Below, in pieces: positions 32,853 to 41,136 of a stretch of DNA of 64,000 bases. The stretch is taken from contig NZ_SDEA01000002.1 in NCBI RefSeq assembly GCF_004522155.1, forward strand, positions 350,812-414,811, written 5' to 3'. Source of the stretch: Paracoccus luteus. GTDB lineage: Bacteria; Pseudomonadota; Alphaproteobacteria; Rhodobacterales; Rhodobacteraceae. The notes below the pieces were generated by a model. That model was not told the DNA's origin. It saw only the letters and a program-made list of their open reading frames with translations, and searched no databases. A program made the position numbers and the translations under genes. The stretch's first letter is position 1. Every line of letters begins with the position of its first letter.

Positions 32853-34550
32853 TCAGGCGGCCCCGGCCTTTGCGCCCGATCCTTCGCGGGCGGGTCCGTC
32901 GCCGGACCCGGCCCCGGCCGCGACTTCAATTCCGGCCCCGGCCAGTGCCGCGCGCCGGGCATCCGGCGCAACCGGCGCGGCCGCGACGCCCGCCCCCGAC
33001 CCGGCCGTGGCGCTGTCCGCGCCGGCTGCGGCCTGCGGCAGCGCCTGCCCGAACAGCACCATGCGCCGGGCGCCCGACAGGCCGCGCACGGTCCAGCTCA
33101 GCAGCCCGCCGCCGGGCGCGGCCATCGCGCCGCGCGGGGTCTCGTCCCGGCCCGCCCCCGACAGGGCGCTGCGCAAGCCGTCGAAACCCGCGCCTTCGCC
33201 CGCCGTGCGGCGCCACAGCTCCTGGTGGCCGCGCAGGGTCGAGGGCTGGCCGTCGCCCCACAGCCGCCCGTATGCGCGGTTGGCGCTGATCAGGCGGCCG
33301 TCGGCGTCAAAGACCGCCAGCGCGTCGCCGACCGCGTCCAGCACCTCGGCCCCCAGCGCCAGTTCGGCGCGAAAGCGCCGGGTCAGCGCCATTTCCGAGG
33401 TGATGTCCTCGAACAGGAAGGCGATGGCGCCGTCGGGATGCGGCCGGCCGGTGACGCGATAGGTCTGGCCGCCCGGCAGGCTCCAGGTTTCGACGTGGTG
33501 GCCGCTGGCCGCCGCCGCCTCGAGCGTGGCCATCATGTTGCGCCAGCTGCGGTAATCCTTGGGTTCCGGCGCCATGCGCGATTCGCGCAGCGCATCCAGG
33601 ACGGCGTAAAGCGTGGGGCGCGCGGTCAAAAAGCCGGTGGCAAGGCCGGTCAGGTCGATCAGCGCCGGGTTGAACAGCTGCAGCCGCCGCTCGCGGTCAA
33701 AGATCGCCAGCCCGATGGGCAGGTCGGCGAATGTCTTGGTCAGCGTCTGGACGAACTCGCGCAGGCTGCGTTCGGCGCGCACCGCGTCGTCGGCGGGGAC
33801 CGCGAAGATCATCCGGTGGCCGTCGGCGGCGCGCGCATGGCAGTCATACCAGCGCACCTGGTCGTCCAGCGTGATGCTGGCGCGGCGCGGCAGGGCTGCC
33901 CCGCCGGTGTCGATCAGCCGCGGCATCGGCCAGCGCACCTCGCCGTCGGCCTGGGTCTCGACCTCGTGCAGATAGGCGGCGTTGGCCCAGGTGACGGCGC
34001 CGCCCGCATCCTCGCGCCAGATCAGAACCGGGGCGTGGTCCATCGATTCGCGCAGGACGGCCAGCTCCTCCTCCATCGCGGCCAGCGACTGGGAATCGAT
34101 GACGATGCCGGCGTTCTCGGCCGCCGGATCGGTGATCGTCAGGCGCAGGACGCCCGCGCCCAGATCCTCGGCCGCAAGGCACAGGCGCGCGGCGCCCAGG
34201 CCCGCCCCGCCGGGGCTTTCCGCGCGCCCCTCGGCCAGCGCGCGCCGAATCACCGCCTGCGGGTCGTCGAACCGCTGCGCGAGCCATGCCAGCAGCCGCT
34301 GCCAGTCGCTGTCGCCGGGCAGCGTCGCCAGCAGCGTGCGGGCAGGCCCGGTGGCGTCGATGATGCGCCCGTCGCGCAGCAGCAGGCACACGGGTTCGGC
34401 GCGAAAATCGGGGCTGGCGCGCCGGCCGGTCCAGCCGCGCCCGCGCAGGGCATCCAGCAGCGGATCGACAAGCCGCATGGCAAGCAGGGCCAGCATCACC
34501 GACAGCGTCCCCGCCGCCAGCGCCATCACCATCGTCACCGTCGCGGACAT
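32853..34550 (-). CDS. Membrane-anchored PAS-domain protein without kinase domain (DivL-like)
   Basis: A 565-residue protein with one N-terminal membrane segment (VTMVMALAAGTLSVMLALLA). The central PAS domains show ITLDDQVRWYDCHARAADGH, then FADLPIGLAIFDRERRLQLF, FLTARPTLYAVLDALRESRM, and RPHPDGAIAFLFEDITSEMA. These resemble the PAS_7 region of the cell-cycle protein DivL. Neither a HisKA nor an ATPase domain follows. The last roughly 65 residues are Ala/Gly-rich and of low complexity. It lies downstream of regB on the same strand. A role as signal-transduction scaffold is inferred. ATG 34550 is chosen because it directly precedes the membrane segment. Confidence 0.8.
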   Translation of the reverse strand: MSATVTMVMALAAGTLSVMLALLAMRLVDPLLDALRGRGWTGRRASPDFRAEPVCLLLRDGRIIDATGPARTLLATLPGDSDWQRLLAWLAQRFDDPQAVIRRALAEGRAESPGGAGLGAARLCLAAEDLGAGVLRLTITDPAAENAGIVIDSQSLAAMEEELAVLRESMDHAPVLIWREDAGGAVTWANAAYLHEVETQADGEVRWPMPRLIDTGGAALPRRASITLDDQVRWYDCHARAADGHRMIFAVPADDAVRAERSLREFVQTLTKTFADLPIGLAIFDRERRLQLFNPALIDLTGLATGFLTARPTLYAVLDALRESRMAPEPKDYRSWRNMMATLEAAAASGHHVETWSLPGGQTYRVTGRPHPDGAIAFLFEDITSEMALTRRFRAELALGAEVLDAVGDALAVFDADGRLISANRAYGRLWGDGQPSTLRGHQELWRRTAGEGAGFDGLRSALSGAGRDETPRGAMAAPGGGLLSWTVRGLSGARRMVLFGQALPQAAAGADSATAGSGAGVAAAPVAPDARRAALAGAGIEVAAGAGSGDGPAREGSGAKAGAA

Positions 34551-34646
34551 CCGATCCCCCGGTCCGCGGGCGACAGGCCGCGCGGCTTGCCCCGGCGGTA
34601 GCACGCCCGGATTTAAGAAAGGGTTAACCGGCGCGGCCCCCGCATT

Positions 34647-35984
34647 TCAACCGGGGATTGCGGGGTTGTGCCCCAGCGCCGCCCGGTCGTCGCCGGTGAT
34701 CGCCTCGATCGGCCATGACACCGTCGCCAACGCGCCGCCGTCATTCTGGAACGCGACCGTCGCGCCCTGCCGTTCCAGCAGGGTGCGGGCGATGAACAGG
34801 CCGAGGCCCATCCCCTCATAGCTGCCGGGCGGCCCCTGTTCGCCGCGCCGGGTGGTCAGGAACGGCTCTCCCAGACGGCCCAGCAGATGCGCGGGATAGC
34901 CGGGGCCGTCGTCGCGGATGGTCACGGCGATGCCGGTGGCGGTGCGCTCTGCGGTCAGGGTGACGGTGGCGGCGGCGAAATCGACGGCGTTCTGGATCAG
35001 GTTGCGCAGTCCGTGGATCGTGGCGGCGTCCCGGCGCACCGACAGGGTGGCCAGATCGCCCGCCTTGATGACCACCAGCCTGCCCCGGTCGCGGTGGGGG
35101 CCCGCGGCCTCGTCCAGCAGGGCGGCCAGCGGGGCACGGCGCAGGTGCAGGTCGTCCTTGCCGGCCTGGCCCATGCTGCGCAGGATGTCGCGGCAGCGGT
35201 CGGCGGACCGGCGCAGCTGCGCCAGATCGTCGGCCAGACCCGGCCGGTCGGCGGCGATGTCGTCCAGCTCGTCGGCCAGTTCGGCGGCGATCAGCTTGAT
35301 GGTGGCAAGCGGGGTGCCCATCTCGTGCGCGGCGGCCGCAACGACGCCGCCCAGGTGCTGCAGCCGCTGTTCGCGGGCCAGCGCCATCCCGGTAACGGCC
35401 AGCGCGTCCGAAGCCGCGCCCAGTTCCGACGCGACGCGGTGGGCGTAAAGCGCAAAGAACCCGCCCCCGATCGACAGCGCCAGCACATGCGCCAGCGTCA
35501 GCACCGTGCCGGTCGACAGGGGCGCGTCCGCGGCCATCCGCAGGGGCGCGTCGTTCAGCGTCATCAGCGCGATCATCCCGGCCGTGACCGCGCCCACGGC
35601 AAGGGTCAGCCGCGCCGGCAGGGCGGTCGCCGCGATGGTCAGCGGCGCCAGCACGAACAGCGCGAAGGGGTTGTTGATGCCGCCCACCAGCGCCAGCAGG
35701 ATGCCCACCTGGCCGGCGTCAAGGCACAGCTGCGCGGCCGCCTGCACCGGGGTCACGCGCGTCGATCTGCGGCGCGTCAGCCACAGGTTCAGCCCGCCCG
35801 ACAGCGCGATCATCGCCGCGACCGGCCCCAGCGGCAGGTCCACCCCCAGCGCCAGCCCGCCGGCGACGGCGGCCGCCTGGCCCGCCAGCGCGACCCAGCG
35901 CAGGGCCGTCAGCGTGCGCGCCCGGATGGGGTCGGGCATCGACCCGGCCCGGGCGGCGATCGGCGGGCGGTTGGCCAGCAGCAT
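34647..35984 (-). CDS. regB: Redox-sensing histidine kinase RegB/PrrB
   Basis: A 445-residue membrane kinase controlling respiratory, CO2-fixation and related genes in response to redox state. Six hydrophobic segments span about 28-180. The ubiquinone-sensing loop GGINNPF is at 101-107. The phosphorylated His220 lies in AAAAHEMGTPLATIKL, and Cys264 in ADRCRDILRSMGQAGKDD corresponds to the redox-active Cys of Rhodobacter RegB. The ATPase domain has GLRNLIQNAVDFA, DDGPGYP and GMGLGLFIART. It is divergent from senC-regA-hvrA, the standard arrangement. Confidence 0.97.
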   Translation of the reverse strand: MLLANRPPIAARAGSMPDPIRARTLTALRWVALAGQAAAVAGGLALGVDLPLGPVAAMIALSGGLNLWLTRRRSTRVTPVQAAAQLCLDAGQVGILLALVGGINNPFALFVLAPLTIAATALPARLTLAVGAVTAGMIALMTLNDAPLRMAADAPLSTGTVLTLAHVLALSIGGGFFALYAHRVASELGAASDALAVTGMALAREQRLQHLGGVVAAAAHEMGTPLATIKLIAAELADELDDIAADRPGLADDLAQLRRSADRCRDILRSMGQAGKDDLHLRRAPLAALLDEAAGPHRDRGRLVVIKAGDLATLSVRRDAATIHGLRNLIQNAVDFAAATVTLTAERTATGIAVTIRDDGPGYPAHLLGRLGEPFLTTRRGEQGPPGSYEGMGLGLFIARTLLERQGATVAFQNDGGALATVSWPIEAITGDDRAALGHNPAIPG

Positions 35985-36052
35985 GTTTCGCGCCTTGCGT
36001 TACCTGACCCCCGCTTGATAGCGACCGGCAACACGGGCTTCAACGCGAGGGA

Positions 36053-36682
36053 ATGACGATGGCCGACCGTAGGATCATGATCCTGGGCATCGCGGCGGCG
36101 GTGCTGCTGCTGCTGACGGGGTGGCTTTGGCTGCGCCCGGCGGGGGGGGACGAGTTCGCCCAGTGCCGGCGCGGCGCGATTGCGGGCGGCGCGGGCGGGC
36201 TGGGGGTGCCGTTCACCCTGACGTCCGAGACCGGCGAGCGGGTGACCGACGCGCAGGTCTTTGCCAAGCCATCGCTGCTTTACATGGGCTATACGTTCTG
36301 TCCCGACGTCTGCCCGCTGGACAATGCGCGCAATGCCGCCGCGGTCGATCTGCTGGACGGCAAAGGCGTGGACGTGACGCCGGTGTTCATGACCGTCGAT
36401 CCGCGCCGCGATACGCCCGAACAGCTGGCGCAATTCACCGATGCGATGCACCCGCGCATGATCGGCCTGACCGGATCGGACGCGGAAATCGCCGACGTCG
36501 CCAAGGGCTGGCGGTTCTATTACAAACTGAACGACGAGACGGACAAGGAAAACTATCTGGTCGATCACATGACCACCACGTTCCTGGTTCTGCCGGGGCA
36601 TGGCACCGTCGATTTCTTTGGCCGCGACGTGACGGCCCAGGACATGGCGGATCGCGTGGCCTGTTTCGTCGACCGGATGTGA
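36053..36682 (+). CDS. senC: SCO1/SenC/PrrC copper chaperone
   Basis: A 209-residue protein anchored by one N-terminal membrane segment (about 7-27), with a periplasmic thioredoxin-like domain. The copper ligands are visible: Cys83 and Cys87 in TFCPDVCPLD, and His172 in VDHMTTTFL. MTVDPRRDTPEQLAQF is also conserved. It helps assemble the CuA/CuB centres of cytochrome oxidase and may report to the RegBA system. Starts at 36053 or 36059 (ATGACGATG) are both possible. First gene of senC-regA-hvrA. Confidence 0.96.
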   Translation: MTMADRRIMILGIAAAVLLLLTGWLWLRPAGGDEFAQCRRGAIAGGAGGLGVPFTLTSETGERVTDAQVFAKPSLLYMGYTFCPDVCPLDNARNAAAVDLLDGKGVDVTPVFMTVDPRRDTPEQLAQFTDAMHPRMIGLTGSDAEIADVAKGWRFYYKLNDETDKENYLVDHMTTTFLVLPGHGTVDFFGRDVTAQDMADRVACFVDRM

Positions 36683-36766
36683 CCCCGCGCAATGGCGCGC
36701 GCGGCAATGGCGTTTGACGGGGTGCGGCGATTGGCCCTATGACCGCAGGGCAAGAACGGAGCTGTC

Positions 36767-37321
36767 ATGTCCGACGATATCGCCAACCGGATCGGTCCGG
36801 ACCCAAGCCTGCTGCTGGTCGATGATGACGAGGTGTTTGTCGCGCGCCTGGCCCGCGCGATGGAGCGCCGGGGGTTCCGCCCGCGCATCGCCACCAGCGT
36901 CGCGGCCGGGACAGGCGCTGTCCGGGCCGAGCCGCCGGCCTATGCCGTGATCGACCTGCGGCTTGAGGATGGCAGCGGGCTGGACGTCGTGGACGCATTG
37001 CGCGCGCAGCGCGCTGACGCGCGCATCGTGGTGCTGACCGGCTATGGCGCGATTGCGACCGCCGTCGCCGCCGTCAAGATGGGGGCGACCGATTACCTGT
37101 CGAAACCCGCCGATGCCGACGAGGTGACGAACGCGCTGCTGGCGGCGGGCGGGGCATTGCCGCCGCCGCCCGAAAACCCGATGTCGGCGGACCGGGTGCG
37201 CTGGGAACATATCCAGCGCGTTTACGAACAATGCGACCGCAATGTCAGCGAAACGGCGCGGCGGCTGCACATGCACCGCCGGACATTGCAGCGCATTCTT
37301 GCCAAGCGCGGTCCCCGGTAA
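36767..37321 (+). CDS. regA: Response regulator RegA/PrrA
   Basis: A 184-residue two-domain regulator. The receiver domain has LLLVDDDEVF, the phosphoacceptor Asp63 in VIDLRLEDGSGLDV, VLTGYGAIATAVAAVKMGA and the Lys of YLSKPAD. A short proline linker (PPPPEN) leads to a Fis-type helix-turn-helix, RNVSETARRLHMHRRTLQRI followed by LAKRGPR, which is almost invariant in RegA orthologues. It is the DNA-binding output of RegB. It lies 84 bases after senC, with hvrA following. Confidence 0.97.
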   Translation: MSDDIANRIGPDPSLLLVDDDEVFVARLARAMERRGFRPRIATSVAAGTGAVRAEPPAYAVIDLRLEDGSGLDVVDALRAQRADARIVVLTGYGAIATAVAAVKMGATDYLSKPADADEVTNALLAAGGALPPPPENPMSADRVRWEHIQRVYEQCDRNVSETARRLHMHRRTLQRILAKRGPR

Positions 37322-37395
37322 CGGCCCGGATTGCGCCAATCCGCATTTCCTGCGATTATTGATGCACAGCAAGTTTCCACAAAGGGAAAACGTTA

Positions 37396-37740
37396 ATGGA
37401 TGTCGATCTGAACGGAATGGATCTGGACCGGCTGCGCGCGCTGCGCAAGCAGGTGGATCAGGCCATTGCCTCGTTCGAAACGCGCCGCAAACGCGAGGCG
37501 ATGGACGCGGTTGAAAAAGCCGCGCGCGAGCATGGGTTTGCCCTGGCCGACCTGACCGGGGCCGGCGGGGGACGCGGGCGCGGACGCGGCCGCAAGGCCG
37601 GCGCCCCCGACGAGGCGTCCGCGCCGCGCTATGCCCATCCCGACGATCCGTCGCAGACCTGGTCGGGCCGCGGCCGCCGCCCGCGCTGGGTGACGGAACA
37701 AGTCGCCGCAGGGCGCGATCTGTCGGAGTTCGCGGTATAA
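37396..37740 (+). CDS. hvrA: H-NS family nucleoid protein HvrA-like
   Basis: A 114-residue protein with an N-terminal coiled coil (LDRLRALRKQVDQAIASFET) for oligomerisation and a basic linker (GGGRGRGRGRKAG). The C-terminal H-NS DNA-binding segment reads RYAHPDDPSQTWSGRGRRPR followed by WVTEQVAAGRDLSEF. The W-GRGR-P-W core binds AT-rich minor groove. In Rhodobacter capsulatus hvrA follows senC-regA and modulates light- and redox-dependent genes. The same order here supports the name. Confidence 0.93.
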   Translation: MDVDLNGMDLDRLRALRKQVDQAIASFETRRKREAMDAVEKAAREHGFALADLTGAGGGRGRGRGRKAGAPDEASAPRYAHPDDPSQTWSGRGRRPRWVTEQVAAGRDLSEFAV

Positions 37741-37745
37741 GAACG

Positions 37746-37796
37746 CGGCCGGGGCTGCGTCGCCAGGCCCGGCCGATCAGTCAAGGCCGATCAGTC
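37746..37796. repeat. Hairpin and 12-base direct duplication between convergent genes
   Basis: The stem cggccggg (37746-37753) / cccggccg (37768-37775) lies just after the hvrA stop, without a T-run. It overlaps a direct repeat, ggccgatcagtc at 37771-37782 and 37785-37796. The second copy of the direct repeat contains the stop codon of the minus-strand HD hydrolase gene. Confidence 0.6.
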
Positions 37797-38396
37797 GCGG
37801 TCGACCTGCACGATCAGGGCGGCAAAACGGTCCAGATACGCCGCGCGGGTTTCGGCGGGCGGGCGCAGGCGGATCGCCAGCCCGTCGGGCGGCAGGTCGT
37901 CGGTCACCGGAAACAGCCGGTCGGCCTCGGCCGGCGTGAACCCCGCGATCTGCACCGCCTCAAGCCGCGCCGACAGCCGGTCCGCCTGCTTGATCGCGCG
38001 CTTGACCGGCGCGGGCAGCGTGGCGGGCAGGCCAAAACGGCGGTGGATCGCCGCCGCCAGCCGGGCATCCATCTCTCGGTATTCCGACCCAAGGGCGGAT
38101 TTCACCGGCGAGATCATGTCGCCGATCACGTATTCCGGCGCATCGTGCAACAGCGCGGCCAGGCGCCAGCGCGCCGCCGCGGCGGGATCGAGGGCGGCGA
38201 AGATTTCCTCGACCAGCAGGGAATGTTCGGCGACGCTATAGGCCCAGTCGCCGCGCGTCTGGCCGTTCCAGCGGGCGACAAAGGCCAGCCCGTGGGCGAT
38301 GTCCCCGATCTCGATGTCCATCGGCGTGGGATCCAGCAGGTCCAGCCGCCGCCCCGACAGCATCCGCTGCCACGCCCGTCTGGTCCGCCCGGCCAT
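37791..38396 (-). CDS. HD-domain nucleotide hydrolase, YfbR-like
   Basis: A 201-residue HD-superfamily phosphohydrolase. It shows GDIAHGLAFVARWNGQTRGD, SVAEHSLLVEEI, AALLHDAPEYVIGDMISPVK (the His-Asp metal pair), and KQADRLSARLEAVQ with the distal Asp. This pattern matches 5'-deoxynucleotidase YfbR relatives that hydrolyse nucleoside monophosphates; the substrate is inferred. ATG 38396 with a GGGGGACGG upstream is preferred to a TTG five codons earlier. It follows secB on the same strand but beyond a strong terminator. Confidence 0.88.
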   Translation of the reverse strand: MAGRTRRAWQRMLSGRRLDLLDPTPMDIEIGDIAHGLAFVARWNGQTRGDWAYSVAEHSLLVEEIFAALDPAAAARWRLAALLHDAPEYVIGDMISPVKSALGSEYREMDARLAAAIHRRFGLPATLPAPVKRAIKQADRLSARLEAVQIAGFTPAEADRLFPVTDDLPPDGLAIRLRPPAETRAAYLDRFAALIVQVDRD

Positions 38397-38412
38397 CCGT
38401 CCCCCGCCCAAT

Positions 38413-38441
38413 GAAAAGCCGCGGCCTGTTCCGGCCGCGGC
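38413..38441 (-). terminator. Rho-independent terminator of secB
   Basis: Read on the minus strand, gccgcggcc (38441-38433) and ggccgcggc (38426-38418) pair around a 6-base loop and are followed by TTTT. It starts 22 bases after the secB stop and ends just before the HD hydrolase gene. Confidence 0.85.
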
Positions 38442-38462
38442 GCGTTCAGTCCTGCGGCCGGG

Positions 38463-38990
38463 TCACGACAGCGGCTGGTCGGCGGGCCGTTCGGCCTGCG
38501 CGCGGCGCGCGGCCTCGGTCCGGTACAGCGCCACGAAATCGACCGGGTCCATGTTGAAGGGCGGAAAGCCCCCGTCGCGGGTCACGTCCGACAGGATGCG
38601 GCGCACGAACGGGAACAGCATCCGCGGGCATTCGATCATCAGGAACGGGTGCATCTGGTCGTTCGGCACGCCCTCGATGTGGAAGACGCCGGCATAGTCC
38701 AGCTCGCACAGGAACAGCTTGGCCTTGTCGGCGGTGTTGGTCGAGGCGACCTTGTATTTGCAGATCACCTCATACTGGTGGTCGGCGCTGCGCTTGCGGG
38801 CGTCCAGGCTGACCTGGATGCTGATCTCGGGCTGGACCTCGCCGCCGGTCAGGCCCTTTTGCGCCACCACGTTTTCGAACGACAGGTCGCGGACATACTG
38901 GGCCAGGATGTTCATGCGGACCGTCTGGTCCTTCGGCTGCTGCGGGGGCGCGGGCTGCGCCGCGCCGTTGGCCGGGGTGTCGTCGGTCAT
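38463..38990 (-). CDS. secB: Protein-export chaperone SecB
   Basis: A 175-residue tetrameric chaperone that keeps preproteins unfolded and hands them to SecA. MNILAQYVRDLSFENVVAQK, VQPEISIQVSLDAR, and LCELDYAGVFHIEGVPNDQM, then HPFLMIECPRMLFPFVRRIL and GGFPPFNMDPVDFVALY are the full family pattern. The N-terminal 25 residues are a Pro/Gln-rich lead and the C-terminus is polar, as in other alphaproteobacteria. It is divergent-side neighbour of fxsA on the same strand, with a strong terminator behind it. Confidence 0.97.
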   Translation of the reverse strand: MTDDTPANGAAQPAPPQQPKDQTVRMNILAQYVRDLSFENVVAQKGLTGGEVQPEISIQVSLDARKRSADHQYEVICKYKVASTNTADKAKLFLCELDYAGVFHIEGVPNDQMHPFLMIECPRMLFPFVRRILSDVTRDGGFPPFNMDPVDFVALYRTEAARRAQAERPADQPLS

Positions 38991-39045
38991 GGTGTTTCCC
39001 TGGATAAAGCGTCAGCCGCCGTGATAGCAAAGCGGGCAGGGCGGC

Positions 39046-39582
39046 TCAATGCCGCGTCCAGCCCGACGGGGGGCGCGGGGGATCGCGGGGCGGCGCCTCA
39101 TGATCCGGTGGCACGACGCTGAAATCGGCGTCGATGACCGTGCCGTGCCCCGGGCCGCCGTTGCCGGGCCACGGCTCGCCCGCAGGGCCGCGCGGCGGCA
39201 CCCCCGGTCCCGGACGCATGCCGAAACCCGCCCGCGCGGTCATCCGCGCGCCCAGGCGGTGGATGACCGCGCGCCGGACCGGCGGCACCAGCAGGGCCAG
39301 CCCCAGCGCGTCGCTGAAAAAGCCGGGCATCAGCAGCAGCGCGCCCGCCAGCATGATCAGCGCCCCATGCGCCAGGGGCGCGGTCGGGTCGCGAAGGTCG
39401 CGCAGCGCCGCCTGCATGTCGGCCATCGTCGCCGCCCCCTGCCGGCGCATCAGCGCCGATCCGGCCACGGCGGACAGGATGACAAGGCCGATCGTGGGCC
39501 AGAACCCGATCAGCGCCCCGGCCTGCAGGAACAGCGCGATCTCGACGACCGGCAAGACGACGAACGGTATCAGCAGCCACAT
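39046..39582 (-). CDS. fxsA: FxsA family membrane protein
   Basis: A 178-residue inner-membrane protein. MWLLIPFVVLPVVEIALFLQ starts the first membrane segment, and GFWPTIGLVILSAVAGSALM, RRQGAATMADMQAAL, LIMLAGALLLMPGFFSDALG and LALLVPPVRRAVI are the FxsA signature. In E. coli, overproduction of FxsA relieves exclusion of phage T7 by F plasmids; its normal role is unknown. The C-terminal 60 residues are Gly/Pro-rich and hydrophilic. It is divergent from the Tim44-like gene, in the conserved secB-fxsA-Tim44 neighbourhood. Confidence 0.92.
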   Translation of the reverse strand: MWLLIPFVVLPVVEIALFLQAGALIGFWPTIGLVILSAVAGSALMRRQGAATMADMQAALRDLRDPTAPLAHGALIMLAGALLLMPGFFSDALGLALLVPPVRRAVIHRLGARMTARAGFGMRPGPGVPPRGPAGEPWPGNGGPGHGTVIDADFSVVPPDHEAPPRDPPRPPSGWTRH

Positions 39583-39698
39583 CGGCAGCCCCCTTTAGGT
39601 CAAGACGCCGGCATCCGGCGGGCGGCGAACTGGACTTGCCCGCCTGTGGTCCCTACATAAACAGGCAATCCCGCAAGACCAACCAGAGGCGCCGGTCC

Positions 39699-40349
39699 AT
39701 GTCCAACCCGCTGTTGCAGATCGTCGTTCTGGCGGCCATCGCCGTTTTCCTGATCCTGCGGCTGCGCAACGTGCTGGGCACCCGCGAAGGGTTCGAGCCG
39801 CCGCGCCAGGTCTCGCCCCCCGCGGACCGGGGCGGCCTGACGGTGGTGCCCGACGACGACCCCGCCAGCGACGTGCTGGACCATGCGCCCGCAGGCTCGC
39901 CCGCCGCGGCCGCCCTGACCGCCATGCAGCGGGCCGAGCCGGATTTCGCCGTCGGGCCGTTCCTTTCCGGCGCGCGCCAGGCCTATGAGATGATCCTGAC
40001 CGCGTTCGAGCGGGGCGACCTGTCCGAGGTGCGCGCGTTTCTTGCCCCCCCCGTCGCCGAGGCGCTGGACGGCGTCATCGCCCAGCGTCGCCAGCAGGGC
40101 ATCACGTCCGAGGTGACCTATCTGGGCACCCGCGAGACGGCGCTGGAGGGCGCGGAATACGACCCTGCGACCGGCGTCGGCGAGGTGTCGGTGCGTTTCG
40201 TGGGCGAGCTGATCTCGGCCCACCGCGACGCCTCGGGGGCGGTTGTTGACGGCGACCCCAAGGCGGCGCGCAAGCAGCGCGACGTCTGGACCTTTGCGCG
40301 GCGCATGGGTCAGGACGACCCGAACTGGCAACTGGTCGCCACGGCCTGA
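39699..40349 (+). CDS. Tim44/TimA-like membrane-associated protein
   Basis: A 216-residue protein with one N-terminal membrane segment (LLQIVVLAAIAVFLILRLRN) and a Tim44-like C-terminal domain: DFAVGPFLSGARQAYEMILT, AFERGDLSEVRAFLAPPVAE, then VRFVGELISAHRDASGAVVD and VWTFARRMGQDDPNWQLVAT. Mitochondrial Tim44 descends from this alphaproteobacterial family. The bacterial protein sits at the inner membrane but its role is not settled. ATG 39699 is preferred to 39636, whose extra 21 residues precede the membrane segment without support. The Smr gene follows after two bases. Confidence 0.9.
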   Translation: MSNPLLQIVVLAAIAVFLILRLRNVLGTREGFEPPRQVSPPADRGGLTVVPDDDPASDVLDHAPAGSPAAAALTAMQRAEPDFAVGPFLSGARQAYEMILTAFERGDLSEVRAFLAPPVAEALDGVIAQRRQQGITSEVTYLGTRETALEGAEYDPATGVGEVSVRFVGELISAHRDASGAVVDGDPKAARKQRDVWTFARRMGQDDPNWQLVATA

Positions 40350-40351
40350 CG

Positions 40352-41065
40352 ATGGCGGGCCGCGACGGCGCGGGACCGCCCGGCAAGGATGGTCCCCGCG
40401 CGCCCCCTGCGCGCCGCCGCAAGGGCGGCCGGCTGAGCGACGAGGACCGCGACCTGTGGTCCCGCGTGACCCGCAAGATCGCGCCGATGACCCTGTCCGA
40501 GCGGGCGCAGTTCGCCCCGCTTGGCGATCCCCCGTTCGCCCCCCTTGGCGATCCCCCCGCAGCGGCCCGGCCGCCCGCCGCTGCGGCCGGTCCGACGGTC
40601 GCGGCCCCGCGCGCGGTCGCGCTGCCCCCCGGTTTCCGTCTGGGTGGGGGCGGCCCGGCGCCCATGCCGCCGGTGCGCCACGATCCCGCGCCGGGACCGG
40701 CCGAACGGCTGGCCGCCCATCCGCTGCGGATGGATCACAAGACCCACAAGCAGCTGACGCGCGGCAAGCTGCGCCCCGAATCGCGGCTGGACCTGCACGG
40801 CATGACGCTGGCCGCCGCCAAGGCCGAACTGACCGGATACCTGCTGTCGGCGCATGCCGCCGGGCGGCGGCTGGTGCTGGTCATCACCGGCAAGGGCAAG
40901 GGCGATCACGGCCCGCTGCCGACCCGGTCGGGCGCGCTGCGCCACGAGGTGCCGCATTGGCTGCACATGGCGCCGCTGGCCGGGGTGGTGCTGCAGGTCG
41001 TCCCGGCGCATCTGCGCCACGGCGGCGGCGGGGCCTATTACGTCTATCTGCGCCGCCGGGTCTGA
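40352..41065 (+). CDS. Smr/MutS2-type domain protein
   Basis: A 237-residue protein. The N-terminal half is basic and Pro/Ala-rich, with a duplicated octapeptide FAPLGDPP (an 18-base-scale DNA repeat near 40511-40556). The C-terminal Smr domain has RLDLHGMTLAAAKAEL, LVLVITGKGKGDHG, and VVPAHLRHGGGGAYYVYLRR. Smr domains of this stand-alone type are nucleases in some proteins (the LDLHG motif is required) and act on DNA or RNA; the role here is unknown. It begins two bases after the Tim44-like stop. Confidence 0.9.
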   Translation: MAGRDGAGPPGKDGPRAPPARRRKGGRLSDEDRDLWSRVTRKIAPMTLSERAQFAPLGDPPFAPLGDPPAAARPPAAAAGPTVAAPRAVALPPGFRLGGGGPAPMPPVRHDPAPGPAERLAAHPLRMDHKTHKQLTRGKLRPESRLDLHGMTLAAAKAELTGYLLSAHAAGRRLVLVITGKGKGDHGPLPTRSGALRHEVPHWLHMAPLAGVVLQVVPAHLRHGGGGAYYVYLRRRV

Positions 41066-41136
41066 CCGCGGCCGCGCCAAGGCGTTAACTTTCCATCAAC
41101 TTTCCGGTTCGTCCGCGGATCGTTCGACGCTATGTC

